A stretch of 64,000 nucleotides of DNA from Nocardia macrotermitis (GTDB lineage Bacteria > Actinomycetota > Actinomycetes > Mycobacteriales > Mycobacteriaceae): NCBI RefSeq assembly GCF_009604405.1, contig NZ_WEGK01000018.1, positions 1-64,000 on the forward strand, written 5' to 3'. A program made the translations under genes and the position numbers. Below, one piece after another: positions 39,914 to 48,801 of this stretch (position 1 is the stretch's first letter; every line of letters starts with the position of its first letter). The notes under the pieces are model-generated. The model did no database searches. It saw only the letters and a list, made by a program, of their open reading frames with translations, and had not been told where the DNA came from.

Positions 39914-41142
39914 AGTTCCCGCACCTTCACGATCGAGCCGGCGGCCAGCTCGGTGATCTCGGGGGCGATATCGATCAGCACGTCGGCGTGGGCCATCGCC
40001 GCCACCAGATGCGATCCGGGGCCCGAGGCCAGCCGCACTCCGTCGCCGTCCAGGCGGCCGCGCAGGAATTGTCGCCGACCGGCGGGGGAGCGCACCGGAT
40101 CCAGCAGTGCCACATCGTGTGTCGGCACCGGCGGCAGACCTGCGAGTTCGCGCAGGATCGGACGTGCGAACACCTCGAAGGACACCATCGTGCTCACCGG
40201 ATTACCCGGGAAACTCAGTACCGGAACGCCGTCGGACACCGAGAGTCCTTGCGGCCCACCGGGTTGTACGGCCACCGAGCCGAATTCCCCGCCGCGCGTG
40301 GACAATACGTCCTTGACGACCTCGAAGTCGCCCTTGGAGACACCGCCCGAGGTGAACACCACATCGGCGTGGGCGGTCGCCGCGGCGAGCCGATCGCCGA
40401 ATTCGGCCGGATCGTCGCGGCTGTGTTCGACCGAGACGACCTCGACCCCGTTCGCGGTCAACGCGGCGGCCAGTGCGATGCCGTTGGAGTTGTAGATCTG
40501 CCCGGGGCGCAACGGAACTCCGGCGGGCATCAGCTCGTCACCGGTGGTCAGCACGGCGGCGCGCACCCGGCGGAACATCGGCAACGTCGGCAGGCCGACC
40601 GCCGCGAGGGCCGCGATATGCCTGGGCGCCAACGTGGTTCCCGCCGACACCAGCAGTTCACCGGAACGCACGTCCACACCGGGTTCGTGCACGAAATCGC
40701 CGGTCTTACGACCACGCTCGATCGTCACGGTGTGCTCGTCGCCATGGGTGTCCTCGACCGGCACCACACAGTCCGCACCGGGCGGGATCGGCGCGCCGGT
40801 CATCACCTTCATCGCACTGCCGGGCGGCAGCGGTGCCTGACCCGTCTGTCCGGCGGCCACGACACCCGTGAGCGGCAGTGTGACCGGCGTCACCGACACC
40901 GAGGCGGCACGCACGGCGTAACCGTCCATCCCGGAATTACGGAAGACCGGCAGATCCAGCGGCGCGTGCACATCGCGCGCCAGCCGCCGCCCCAGCGCCG
41001 CACCCATCGCGACCTCCGCGACGTCGCGGATCGCGAGTGGACGCAGCAACTCCTCGACCCGGCGGAGATGTTCCTCGACCGACCGGGCCGAACCGGTGAC
41101 CGGGCCCGTGCCGCTCCTCGAATCGCTGCGCGATAGTGCCAT
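39910..41142 (-). CDS. moeA: Molybdopterin molybdotransferase MoeA, 410 aa
   Basis: Inserts molybdate into adenylylated molybdopterin. Motifs VFRNSGMDGYAVRAA, MTGAPIPPGADCVVPVEDT, VLTTGDELMPAGVPLRPGQIY, VFTSGGVSKGDFEVVKDVL and FPGNPVSTMVSFEVF match, with the domain IV C-terminus ending IVKVREL. ATG 41142 lies 7 bases after a TACAGT -10-like box (minus strand), suggesting a leaderless mRNA; longer upstream frames read into moaA. It heads the moeA-moaCB-moaE operon and is divergent from moaA. Confidence 0.95.
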   Translation of the reverse strand: MALSRSDSRSGTGPVTGSARSVEEHLRRVEELLRPLAIRDVAEVAMGAALGRRLARDVHAPLDLPVFRNSGMDGYAVRAASVSVTPVTLPLTGVVAAGQTGQAPLPPGSAMKVMTGAPIPPGADCVVPVEDTHGDEHTVTIERGRKTGDFVHEPGVDVRSGELLVSAGTTLAPRHIAALAAVGLPTLPMFRRVRAAVLTTGDELMPAGVPLRPGQIYNSNGIALAAALTANGVEVVSVEHSRDDPAEFGDRLAAATAHADVVFTSGGVSKGDFEVVKDVLSTRGGEFGSVAVQPGGPQGLSVSDGVPVLSFPGNPVSTMVSFEVFARPILRELAGLPPVPTHDVALLDPVRSPAGRRQFLRGRLDGDGVRLASGPGSHLVAAMAHADVLIDIAPEITELAAGSIVKVREL

Positions 41143-41220
41143 ACAACGCACTGTAGTAGCGCCGCTGTCCCGGACAGTTCGGATGTTCCTCCGAAGCACC
41201 TGCGGCATCGTGCGGCAATA

Positions 41221-42288
41221 ATGGATGGTGTGAGTGTGGTTGTCATGGGAATTCCCGCCGTACGCCGCGGGCTTCCCCCGTCGGCGGGACGGCCCGATAC
41301 TCCGTACCTGGTGGACAGATTCGGGCGCACCGCCCGTGACCTGCGGGTATCCATTACCGAGAAGTGTTCGCTGCGCTGCACCTACTGCATGCCCGAGGAG
41401 GGTCTGCCCGCCATTCCGGGTGACGAACTGCTCTCGGCCGGGGAGATCGTGCGCGTGGTGACGCTCGCGGTGCGTGAGCTGGGGGTGCGCGAGGTGCGCT
41501 TCACCGGTGGCGAACCTCTCATGCGCCGGGATCTGGAGGAGATCGTCGCGGGCTGTCACGCGGCCGTGCCGGAGACGCCGCTGGCCATGACCACCAATGC
41601 CGTCGGGCTCGAACATCGCGCGGCCGGGCTGGCGCGCGCGGGACTGAGCCGGGTCAACGTCTCCCTGGACACCGTCGACCGCACCGCCTTCGCCCGCCTG
41701 ACCCGTCGCGACCGGCTCGTCTCGGTACTGTCCGGAGTCCGCGCCGCCCACCGCGCGGGCCTGTCCCCGGTCAAGGTGAACGCCGTGCTGATGCGCGAAA
41801 CCCTTTCCGGCGCACCGGATCTACTGCAATGGTGCCTGACCGAGGGTGGTGCGTTGCGGTTCATCGAGGAGATGCCGCTGGACGCCGATCACGAATGGGC
41901 CCGCGCCAACATGGTCACCGCCGCCGAACTGCTCGAGGTCCTCGGCTCGCGTTTCACCCTCACCGCCGCCGGCCGCGACGACCCCTCCGCGCCCGCCGAA
42001 ACCTGGCTGGTCGACGGCGGCCCGGCGACCGTCGGCATCATCGCCTCGGTCACCCGCACCTTCTGCGCCGACTGCGACCGCACCCGCCTCACTGCCGACG
42101 GCAAGATCCGCTCCTGCCTGTTCAGCGACGAGGAATACGACCTGCGAGCCCTGCTGCGCGACGGCGCGACCGACGCCGAGTTGGCCGAACTCTGGCGCGG
42201 CGCGATGTGGCAGAAATGGGCCGGACACGGCATCGACGCCGCCGACTTCGTCCCCCCCGAACGAACGATGGGAGCCATCGGTGGTTGA
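41221..42288 (+). CDS. moaA: GTP 3',8-cyclase MoaA, 355 aa
   Basis: Radical SAM enzyme for the first step of molybdenum cofactor synthesis. The SAM cluster is CSLRCTYC, followed by RFTGGEPLMRRDL and RVNVSLDT. The second cluster is in TFCADCDRTRLTADGKIRSC, and the C-terminus ends in the essential Gly-Gly. ATG 41221 or 41245 are possible starts. The moaD start lies inside the 3' end (8-base overlap). Confidence 0.96.
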   Translation: MDGVSVVVMGIPAVRRGLPPSAGRPDTPYLVDRFGRTARDLRVSITEKCSLRCTYCMPEEGLPAIPGDELLSAGEIVRVVTLAVRELGVREVRFTGGEPLMRRDLEEIVAGCHAAVPETPLAMTTNAVGLEHRAAGLARAGLSRVNVSLDTVDRTAFARLTRRDRLVSVLSGVRAAHRAGLSPVKVNAVLMRETLSGAPDLLQWCLTEGGALRFIEEMPLDADHEWARANMVTAAELLEVLGSRFTLTAAGRDDPSAPAETWLVDGGPATVGIIASVTRTFCADCDRTRLTADGKIRSCLFSDEEYDLRALLRDGATDAELAELWRGAMWQKWAGHGIDAADFVPPERTMGAIGG

Positions 42289-42523
42289 GATCCGCTACTT
42301 CGCCGCGATAGCGGACGCGGTCGGCAAAACCAGCGAACACCTCGACCTCCCGCCCGAGGCCACCGTCGCCGACCTCTGCCACACCCTCTCCCACACCTAC
42401 GGCCCCACCCTCGACCCCATGCTCAAAGCCTGCGCCTACCTCATCGGCGACGAACTCACCCGCGACCTCACCACCCCGCTCACCCCCCGAGTGGACGTCC
42501 TGCCGCCGTTCGCGGGTGGGTGA
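42281..42523 (+). CDS. moaD: MoaD-family sulfur carrier, 80 aa
   Basis: Ubiquitin-like small subunit of molybdopterin synthase: VEIRYFAAIADAVGK at the start, a beta-grasp core, and VDVLPPFAGG at the end with the C-terminal Gly-Gly that is thiocarboxylated. GTG 42281 follows GGGAG and overlaps moaA by 8 bases. It pairs with MoaE, encoded on the opposite strand. Confidence 0.93.
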   Translation: MVEIRYFAAIADAVGKTSEHLDLPPEATVADLCHTLSHTYGPTLDPMLKACAYLIGDELTRDLTTPLTPRVDVLPPFAGG

Positions 42524-42598
42524 CCCTTCGCCGGAATCGAGTAGGCGGGCTATTGCGTCGAACTGCTCGCGGATCGCGGCGGGCAGGTGAGAGGACAT
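42524..42598 (-). pseudogene. Possible N-terminal gene remnant
   Basis: Reading the minus strand from ATG 42598 gives MSSHLPAAIREQFDAIARLL and a few further residues that look like a genuine helical N-terminus, then runs into antisense of moaD without any family similarity. No ribosome binding site is obvious. It is probably a truncated relic; low confidence. Confidence 0.25.
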
Positions 42599-42695
42599 TG
42601 CCGATCACCGACGGTGCTACGGAACAGATATCCGGTAATTACGCTCCGCGGCAACAGGACTCGGTGAATTCACGGTGTTGTGACGTGAGTTCCGG

Positions 42696-43532
42696 CTATG
42701 TCCACCAGGTGTCGAACGGGGTGGCGGGGACGGTGCGCTTGTGGCGGGTGTTGCGGAAGATGGATTCGAGGCGGTCGGCCACCTCGGGGGTCACCTCGTG
42801 GCCTTCGAGGTAGTTGTCGATTTCGGCGTAGGTGACGCCGAGGGCCACCTCGTCGGGGAGGGCGGGGCGGTCGTCTTCGAGGTCGGCGGTGGGGACCTTC
42901 TCCCAGACGCTGGGGGGTGCGCCGAGTTCCTGGAGCAGGGCCGCGCCCTGGCGTTTGGTGAGGCCGGTGAGGGGAGTGAGGTCGACGCCGCCGTCGCCGT
43001 ATTTGGTGAAGAAGCCGGTGAGGGCCTCGGCGGCGTGGTCGGTTCCCACGACCAGCATGTTCAGTTGGCCCGCGATGGCGTACTGGATGACCATGCGTTC
43101 GCGGGCCTTGACATTGCCGCGCACGAAATCGCGCAGGTGGGTGTCGTCGCCCAGACCGCGGGCTACCTGGGCGGCGACCGCGTCCGCGCCGGGTTTGACG
43201 TTCACCTCGATCGAGCGGTCGGGCTGGATGAAACGCAGCGCGACCTGCGCGTCCTCCTCGTCGGCCTGGACGCCGTAGGGCAGCCGCACCGCGACGAACG
43301 TGGCCTCGCGACCCTCCGCGCGCAACTCCGACGCGGCCAGCTGGCACAGCCGACCGGTCAGCGTGGAGTCCTGGCCGCCGCTGATGCCGAGCACGAAACC
43401 CGTTGCGGGAGTGGAGCGCAGGTACGCCTTGAGGAAGTCGACGCGGCGGCGCACCTCGACCTTCGGTTCGATGACGGGCTGAACAGCCAATTCGGCGATG
43501 ATGTCCTGGCGAAGAGTTCCCACGCCGGTCAC
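42696..43532 (-). CDS. nadE: Ammonia-dependent NAD synthetase, 278 aa
   Basis: Amidates deamido-NAD in the last step of NAD synthesis. The PP-loop is FVLGISGGQDSTLTGRL; AERMVIQYAIA-type helices, VVGTDHAAEALTGFFTKYGD, and LEDDRPALPDEVALGVTYAEID are conserved. There is no N-terminal glutaminase domain. GTG 43532 overlaps the TetR stop as GTGA and yields the normal length. Being downstream of a TetR gene in one operon is unusual for a housekeeping gene. Confidence 0.95.
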   Translation of the reverse strand: MTGVGTLRQDIIAELAVQPVIEPKVEVRRRVDFLKAYLRSTPATGFVLGISGGQDSTLTGRLCQLAASELRAEGREATFVAVRLPYGVQADEEDAQVALRFIQPDRSIEVNVKPGADAVAAQVARGLGDDTHLRDFVRGNVKARERMVIQYAIAGQLNMLVVGTDHAAEALTGFFTKYGDGGVDLTPLTGLTKRQGAALLQELGAPPSVWEKVPTADLEDDRPALPDEVALGVTYAEIDNYLEGHEVTPEVADRLESIFRNTRHKRTVPATPFDTWWT

Positions 43533-44230
43533 TCTACCGAGGCGTCGGCGAGCACCCAGCGGACCAGGCGTTCCCAGTTGTCGGCGACCTGTTCGGCGGT
43601 GTAGCCGAGCACTCGGATCTGATGCAGGACCAGCGCGGCGTCCAGGGCGGCGATCAGGCTGTCCGCCAGCAGCGCGATGTCCCCGTTCGCGCCCGCCTCC
43701 CGAAGCAGCAGTGCCACATGGGTTTTGGTGATGTTGTAGGGCGGGCTGGAGTACCGGCTCGAATCGTCGGCGGCGCGTCGCATCTCGCCCTCGACCTCGA
43801 TACCGGCCAGCCGCGCCCGGCCGAAGGCGATCAGCCGCTGCTCCGGCGGCGCGCCCGGACCCAGCGGCGGCGGCCCGAACATGTACGCGGCCTGGAGTTT
43901 TCGCTCGGACTGGTCGAGCAGGGCCAGCATCAGGCCCGAGCGGGTGCCGAAACGCCGGAAGACCGTCCCCTTCCCGACGCCCGCGCGCCGGGCGACCGCG
44001 TCCATCGTGACGCCGTCCGCGCCGAATTCGCGCACCAGCTGCTCGGCCGCGTCCAGTAGCAACTGCCGATTGCGCGCGGCATCGCTGCGCTCGGCCGCGC
44101 CGGTGGTCACCGGCAGCAGGGCCAGCGCATCGGGGGGCATCTCCAGCGCGACGGCCTCGATCGGCAGCCCTGTGGGACGATTGTCGGGCTCCCGCGCGCA
44201 CGGATCATCGGTGGCTGTGTCGGAGTTCAC
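43529..44230 (-). CDS. TetR-family transcriptional regulator, 233 aa
   Basis: Helix-turn-helix at about residues 52-98 (RNRQLLLDAAEQLVREFGAD, MDAVARRAGVGKGTVFRRFG). About 45 extra N-terminal residues are disordered. It is divergent from an FMN reductase gene, a pair that from memory matches Rv3055/Rv3054c, and is translationally coupled to nadE downstream. GTG 44230 has GGGGGGAT upstream. A CGGACC-GT-GGTCCG dyad at 44261-44274 is its probable operator. Confidence 0.88.
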   Translation of the reverse strand: MNSDTATDDPCAREPDNRPTGLPIEAVALEMPPDALALLPVTTGAAERSDAARNRQLLLDAAEQLVREFGADGVTMDAVARRAGVGKGTVFRRFGTRSGLMLALLDQSERKLQAAYMFGPPPLGPGAPPEQRLIAFGRARLAGIEVEGEMRRAADDSSRYSSPPYNITKTHVALLLREAGANGDIALLADSLIAALDAALVLHQIRVLGYTAEQVADNWERLVRWVLADASVE

Positions 44231-44260
44231 GGGGTATCCCCCCTAGGGACGGAATGAAAG

Positions 44261-44274
44261 CGGACCGTGGTCCG
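44261..44274. promoter_or_regulatory. TetR operator candidate
   Basis: CGGACCGTGGTCCG has perfect 6-base arms around GT. It lies between the divergent tetR and FMN reductase starts, 30 and 54 bases from them. Confidence 0.6.
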
Positions 44275-44328
44275 GTTATTCTACCTTGACAGCGGCGGTG
44301 ACCGCCTCGGCAATTTCAAGGAGTGATC

Positions 44329-44895
44329 ATGTCCCAGACTCGTCTTCTAGCACTCGTCGGCAGCCTGCGCGCCGGATCGATCAACCGGCAGCTCGCCGAG
44401 GCCGCCGCGCAGACCGCGCCGGAGGGTGTGGAGATCGTCCTGGCGTCGGGCCTCGGTGACATCCCGTTCTACAACGAGGACATCGACGTCGAGGGTGACG
44501 TACCCGCCGCCGCGACCGCGCTGCGCGAGGCCGTCGCCGCCGCCGACGGTCTGCTGGTCTTCGTCCCCGAATACAACGGCTCGATCCCGGCCGTGCTCAA
44601 GAACGCCATCGACTGGGCTTCGCGTCCCTACGGCGCGGGCCCGATCAAGGGCAAGCCCGCCGCCGTGGTGAGCGCGTCGATCAGCCAGAACGCCGCCAAG
44701 TGGGCGCACGGCGACACCGTCAAGGTGCTGGGTGTGGCCGGTGCGTCGGTGGTGGAGAGCGCGCACCTGCACTTCGGCACCATCGGCCAGCGTTTCGGCG
44801 AGGCGCACCCGCGTGACGACGCCGAGGCCCTGACCGAACTCGCCGCCACCGTGCACGAGTTGGTCGAGGCGGTCAAGGCGTCGGTCAACGCCTGA
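44329..44895 (+). CDS. NADPH-dependent FMN reductase family protein, 188 aa
   Basis: Flavodoxin-like quinone/azo reductase: LLALVGSLRAGSINRQLAEA at the N-terminus (phosphate-binding loop), DGLLVFVPEYNGSIPAVLKNAIDW at the FMN site and KPAAVVSASISQNAAKW. ATG 44329 has AAGGAG 5 bases upstream. It is probably induced by an electrophile or quinone through the divergent TetR protein. A 13-bp terminator follows. Confidence 0.93.
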   Translation: MSQTRLLALVGSLRAGSINRQLAEAAAQTAPEGVEIVLASGLGDIPFYNEDIDVEGDVPAAATALREAVAAADGLLVFVPEYNGSIPAVLKNAIDWASRPYGAGPIKGKPAAVVSASISQNAAKWAHGDTVKVLGVAGASVVESAHLHFGTIGQRFGEAHPRDDAEALTELAATVHELVEAVKASVNA

Positions 44896-44945
44896 TCGCG
44901 AGGCCCCGGGAGGGCCGATCCCGATGTGACCGAGGTGAACACCCG

Positions 44946-44974
44946 GCCCGCTCCGTCGATACGACGGGGCGGGC
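44946..44974 (+). terminator. Intrinsic terminator of the FMN reductase gene
   Basis: GCCCGCTCCGTCG (44946-44958) pairs with CGACGGGGCGGGC (44962-44974), 13 bp with one T-G wobble, loop ATA. TTCGTCGTATTC follows. The 250 bases from here to the NrdR boxes contain no gene I can support. Confidence 0.75.
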
Positions 44975-45224
44975 TTCGTCGTATTCGGGGGCTGTGTCCG
45001 GTGCCTTGAGCGCTGATGTTCGGGGCGCGTCTGGTTCGGGGGTTGGTTCGGTCGTTGGTGCCGTGTCCGGTGTCGGTGGGCCGGGAGATGCGTCTGTTAC
45101 CTGTGGGAACAGTGTGTTAGCTGGGAAGAAGCTACGCGATGAAATCGTGATCTGCACCACAGTCGTGTCGGGTTGCGAATCGACTGTCCAGGGACTTACG
45201 CCGATCGAATTTCACCTTTGTGAC

Positions 45225-45272
45225 TCGCAACATCTCGTGTTGTAGGAATCTGTCGGCCACTAGGTGTAGTGT
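45225..45272 (+). promoter_or_regulatory. Tandem NrdR boxes upstream of nrdHIE
   Basis: TCGCAACATCTCGTGT (45225-45240) and CCACTAGGTGTAGTGT (45257-45272) fit the NrdR consensus ACACwAnnnnTwGTGT. The second has near-perfect arms. Their centres are exactly 32 bp apart, three helical turns, as in known NrdR targets. A 180-base leader then runs to nrdH and includes the perfect palindrome GGTCATATGACC at 45313-45324. Confidence 0.75.
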
Positions 45273-45449
45273 CTTGGAAGCTGGAAGACGGTACGACCAC
45301 ACGGTCTACCGGGGTCATATGACCTGGGGGGGCCGAGCCCACTTCCAGGGGTTTGCGCACGTGACGCGAGTCGCACTCGGTCATGCACTGCATACGGATT
45401 CAAGGCTCAGGTTCAGGTTCGGTTCCAAGGCCCGATCAGAGAGGGACAC

Positions 45450-45683
45450 ATGACCATCACCGTCTACACCAAGCCCGCTTGCGTCCAGTGCAACGCCACC
45501 TACCGTGCCCTCGACAAGGCCGGTATCGAGTACGAGGTGGTCGACATCTCGGAGAACCCGGAGGCCCGCGACTACGTGATGGCCCTGGGTTATCTGCAGG
45601 CCCCGGTCGTCGTGGCCGGTGACGACCACTGGTCCGGATTCCGGCCGGACCGGATCAAGTCCCTGGCGGTCGCCGCGGCCTGA
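45450..45683 (+). CDS. nrdH: NrdH glutaredoxin-like redoxin, 77 aa
   Basis: Electron donor for class Ib ribonucleotide reductase, reduced by thioredoxin reductase. The active-site motif is CVQC at residues 11-14, followed by the NrdH-specific tail GDDHWSGFRPDRIKSL. ATG 45450 has GAGAGGG about 8 bases upstream. First gene of the nrdH-nrdI-nrdE operon. Confidence 0.97.
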   Translation: MTITVYTKPACVQCNATYRALDKAGIEYEVVDISENPEARDYVMALGYLQAPVVVAGDDHWSGFRPDRIKSLAVAAA

Positions 45684-45732
45684 TCCGCCGGTCGTGAGTT
45701 CGTCCGGCGAGGAGGTAGGAAGGGGAGCGCTC

Positions 45733-46230
45733 ATGGCCGAAACGCCTGATTCCCGCACGCGTGGGGAAGCGCCCTGCGGGAACGCACCCCTGGTCTACTT
45801 CTCGAGTGCGTCGGAGAACACGCACCGTTTCGTCGAGCGGCTGGGCCTGCCCGCCGTTCGCATTCCGCTCCACACCGCCGAATCGCTTCGCGTCGAGGAG
45901 CCCTACGTGCTGATCTGCCCCACCTACGGGGGAGGTCGGCACGTCTTGGGCGGCAACAGATCCGAGAAGGAATTCGTGCCCCGTCAGGTGGCGAAGTTCC
46001 TGAACGATCCGCACAACCGTGCGCTGTTGCGCGGCGTCATCGCGGCCGGCAATACGAACTTCGGCGATACGTACTGCCTTGCGGGAGAAGTGATCTCGCG
46101 CAAATGCGGCGTTCCGTACCTGTATCGCTTCGAACTCATGGGAACTGCCGAGGACGTCGAACGCGTCCGAGAGGGATTGGGATTGTTTTGGCAACGACAA
46201 CAGCACCTGCCGGTAAGTCGGCCCGCCTAG
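45733..46230 (+). CDS. nrdI: NrdI flavodoxin, 165 aa
   Basis: Supplies oxidant for assembly of the manganese-tyrosyl radical cofactor of NrdF. FMN loops VYFSSASENTHRFVERLG, CPTYGGG and GNTNFGDTYCLAG are intact. ATG 45733 has GGGGAG just upstream. It overlaps the nrdE TTG start by 43 bases. Confidence 0.96.
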   Translation: MAETPDSRTRGEAPCGNAPLVYFSSASENTHRFVERLGLPAVRIPLHTAESLRVEEPYVLICPTYGGGRHVLGGNRSEKEFVPRQVAKFLNDPHNRALLRGVIAAGNTNFGDTYCLAGEVISRKCGVPYLYRFELMGTAEDVERVREGLGLFWQRQQHLPVSRPA

Positions 46231-48374
46231 AGCGACCGGTCACCGTGGACACCGCGTCGACCGAGGGGATGGACTACCACGCCCTCAACGCGATGCTGAA
46301 CCTCTACGGTCCGAACGGGGAGATCCAGTTCGACAAGGATCGCGAGGCCGCGCACCAGTACTTCCTGCAGCACGTCAACCAGAACACCGTCTTCTTCCAC
46401 AATCTCGACGAGAAGCTCGACTACCTGGTCGAGGAGAACTACTACGAGGCCGAGGTGCTGGACAAGTACAGCCGGGCCTTCGTCAAGAAGCTCTTCCAGC
46501 AGGCGTACGCCAAGAAGTTCCGTTTTCCGACCTTCCTCGGCGCGTTCAAGTACTACACCTCGTACACCCTCAAGACCTTCGACGGAAAGCGTTATCTCGA
46601 ACGTTTCGAGGACCGTGTCTGCATGGTCGCGCTGACCCTCGCCGACGGCGACGAAATCCTCGCCCGGCAATTGGTCGAGGAAATCATCGACGGCCGTTTC
46701 CAACCCGCCACCCCGACCTTCCTGAATTCAGGCAAGAAACAGCGCGGCGAGCCGGTGAGCTGTTTTCTTCTTCGCATCGAGGACAACATGGAGTCCATCG
46801 GTCGCTCCATCAACTCCGCGTTGCAGTTGTCCAAGCGGGGTGGCGGAGTTGCGTTGCTGCTCAGCAACATTCGCGAGCATGGGGCGCCGATCAAGAAGAT
46901 CGAGAATCAGTCCTCGGGTGTCATTCCGATCATGAAACTGCTGGAGGATTCGTTCTCCTACGCCAATCAGCTCGGGGCGCGGCAGGGCGCCGGTGCGGTG
47001 TATCTGCATGCGCATCATCCGGATATCTATCGGTTCCTGGACACCAAGCGGGAGAATGCGGACGAGAAGATCCGCATCAAGACGTTGTCGCTGGGTGTGG
47101 TGATTCCTGACATCACCTTCGAGTTGGCGAAGAAGAACGAGGACATGTATCTGTTCTCGCCGTACGATGTCGAGCGGATCTACGGTGTGCCGTTCGCCGA
47201 TATCGACGTCACCGAGAAGTACCACGAGATGGTGGACGACAAGCGGATCCGCAAGTCGAAGATCAACGCGCGTGAATTCTTCCAGACCATCGCCGAATTG
47301 CAGTTCGAGTCCGGCTATCCGTACATCATGTACGAGGACACGGTGAATCGCGCCAACCCGATCAAGGGCAAGATCACCCACTCGAACCTGTGCTCGGAGA
47401 TCCTCCAGGTCTCCACGCCGTCGGTGTTCAACGACGATCTGTCCTATGCGACCGTGGGCAAGGACATCTCGTGCAACCTGGGCTCGCTCAACATCGCCAA
47501 GGCCATGGACTCACCGGATTTCGGGCAGACCATCGAGGTGTCCATCCGCGCGTTGACCGCGGTGTCCGATCAGACCCACATCTACTCGGTGCCCTCGATC
47601 GAGCAGGGCAACAATCAGTCCCACGCGATCGGCCTCGGGCAGATGAATCTGCACGGATATCTGGCGCGCGAGCGGGTCCACTACGGCTCCGAAGAGGGCG
47701 TCGACTTCACCAACATCTACTTCTATACCGTTGCGTACCACGCGATTCGGGCCTCGAACAAGCTGGCTATCGAGCGCGGCAGCCACTTCGGCGGTTTCCC
47801 GGAGTCCAAGTACGCCTCCGGTGAGTTCTTCGACAAGTACACCGATCAGGTGTGGGAGCCGAAAACCGCACGCGTGCAACAGATCTTCGCCGACGCCGGG
47901 GTGCACATCCCGACCCAGGACGACTGGCGCGAGCTGAAGACCTCGGTCATGGCGCACGGCATCTACAACCAGAACCTGCAGGCCGTCCCGCCGACCGGTT
48001 CGATCTCCTACATCAACCACTCCACCAGTTCCATCCACCCGGTGGCCTCGAAGATCGAGATCCGCAAGGAAGGCAAGATCGGCCGCGTCTACTACCCGGC
48101 CCCCTACCTGACGAACGACAACCTCGACTATTTCGCCGACGCCTATGAAATCGGCTACGAGAAGATCATCGACACTTACGCCGCAGCCACCCAACACGTC
48201 GATCAGGGCCTGTCACTCACGTTGTTCTTCAAAGACAGTACGACCACTCGCGACGTGAACAAGGCTCAGATCTACGCTTGGCGCAAGGGAATCAAGACGT
48301 TGTATTACATCCGCATTCGTCAAATGGCTTTGGAGGGGACCGAGGTGGAAAACTGCGTCAGCTGCATGTTGTAG
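46188..48374 (+). CDS. nrdE: Class Ib ribonucleotide reductase alpha subunit NrdE, 728 aa
   Basis: Reduces ribonucleoside diphosphates. Active-site cysteines are visible in GEPVSCFLLRIEDNM, HSNLCSEI and the C-terminal CVSC shuttle pair; the radical-path segment KTLYYIRIRQMA is conserved. The ATP-cone is absent, as is usual for class Ib. TTG 46188 gives a plausible N-terminus (ATTTAPAGKSARLERPVT) of the same length as mycobacterial NrdE; GTG 46245 is an alternative. A 14-bp terminator follows, and nrdF lies 3 kb downstream. Confidence 0.96.
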   Translation: MATTTAPAGKSARLERPVTVDTASTEGMDYHALNAMLNLYGPNGEIQFDKDREAAHQYFLQHVNQNTVFFHNLDEKLDYLVEENYYEAEVLDKYSRAFVKKLFQQAYAKKFRFPTFLGAFKYYTSYTLKTFDGKRYLERFEDRVCMVALTLADGDEILARQLVEEIIDGRFQPATPTFLNSGKKQRGEPVSCFLLRIEDNMESIGRSINSALQLSKRGGGVALLLSNIREHGAPIKKIENQSSGVIPIMKLLEDSFSYANQLGARQGAGAVYLHAHHPDIYRFLDTKRENADEKIRIKTLSLGVVIPDITFELAKKNEDMYLFSPYDVERIYGVPFADIDVTEKYHEMVDDKRIRKSKINAREFFQTIAELQFESGYPYIMYEDTVNRANPIKGKITHSNLCSEILQVSTPSVFNDDLSYATVGKDISCNLGSLNIAKAMDSPDFGQTIEVSIRALTAVSDQTHIYSVPSIEQGNNQSHAIGLGQMNLHGYLARERVHYGSEEGVDFTNIYFYTVAYHAIRASNKLAIERGSHFGGFPESKYASGEFFDKYTDQVWEPKTARVQQIFADAGVHIPTQDDWRELKTSVMAHGIYNQNLQAVPPTGSISYINHSTSSIHPVASKIEIRKEGKIGRVYYPAPYLTNDNLDYFADAYEIGYEKIIDTYAAATQHVDQGLSLTLFFKDSTTTRDVNKAQIYAWRKGIKTLYYIRIRQMALEGTEVENCVSCML

Positions 48375-48400
48375 GCGGCTGAAGTCAGGCGGCGCTCATT

Positions 48401-48440
48401 CGATACGGCGGCAGTCTCCTCGGGGGCTGCCGCCGTATCG
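48401..48440 (+). terminator. Terminator of the nrdHIE operon
   Basis: CGATACGGCGGCAG (48401-48414) pairs perfectly with CTGCCGCCGTATCG (48427-48440) around a 12-base loop, 27 bases after the nrdE stop. Confidence 0.85.
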
Positions 48441-48801
48441 CATTGCCGTGACTTGCCGGTGTACGGGACGGCAGCCGCCTCCGGCGACGCGTCGTGTGGT
48501 CGCGGCCGGTGTTCGGCGTGGCGACGGGCCGGGGTGTAGCCTGCATGCGGGCGCTCTGCGTCCGGATGATGATCGAGCGACGAGGCAGGTCATCGGGGTG
48601 CCTAGGTGGTATCCGAGAATTTTCCGACGGTGCGGTGCTGGCGATGAGGAGGTGGGTGGCTGTGCGTAGCGAACCCCCCAGTCGAACGCCGCGCGGCATC
48701 GTCCTCATGTTCTGCCGGTAGAGCTTTCGGCGGCGAGGTCGGTGCCTCGCGGTGTGAATCCGTGAATCCCGTACCCACTCGCAGTATGCCGAGGTTCTGT
48801 C
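48441..48801 (+). other. 360-base leader region of mgtE
   Basis: No gene is supported. I looked for an M-box magnesium riboswitch before mgtE and saw no GGTGAGGCTCC-like core or matching helices. GAGG precedes the mgtE ATG. The promoter could not be placed. Confidence 0.4.

Noticed and set aside
44994..45245. 83-codon plus-strand frame before nrdH
   Set aside because: Gly/Ser/Val-rich translation with no ribosome binding site, and it overlaps the first NrdR box.
48441..48801. M-box magnesium riboswitch before mgtE
   Set aside because: The conserved GGTGAGGCTCC-type core and supporting helices are not present.
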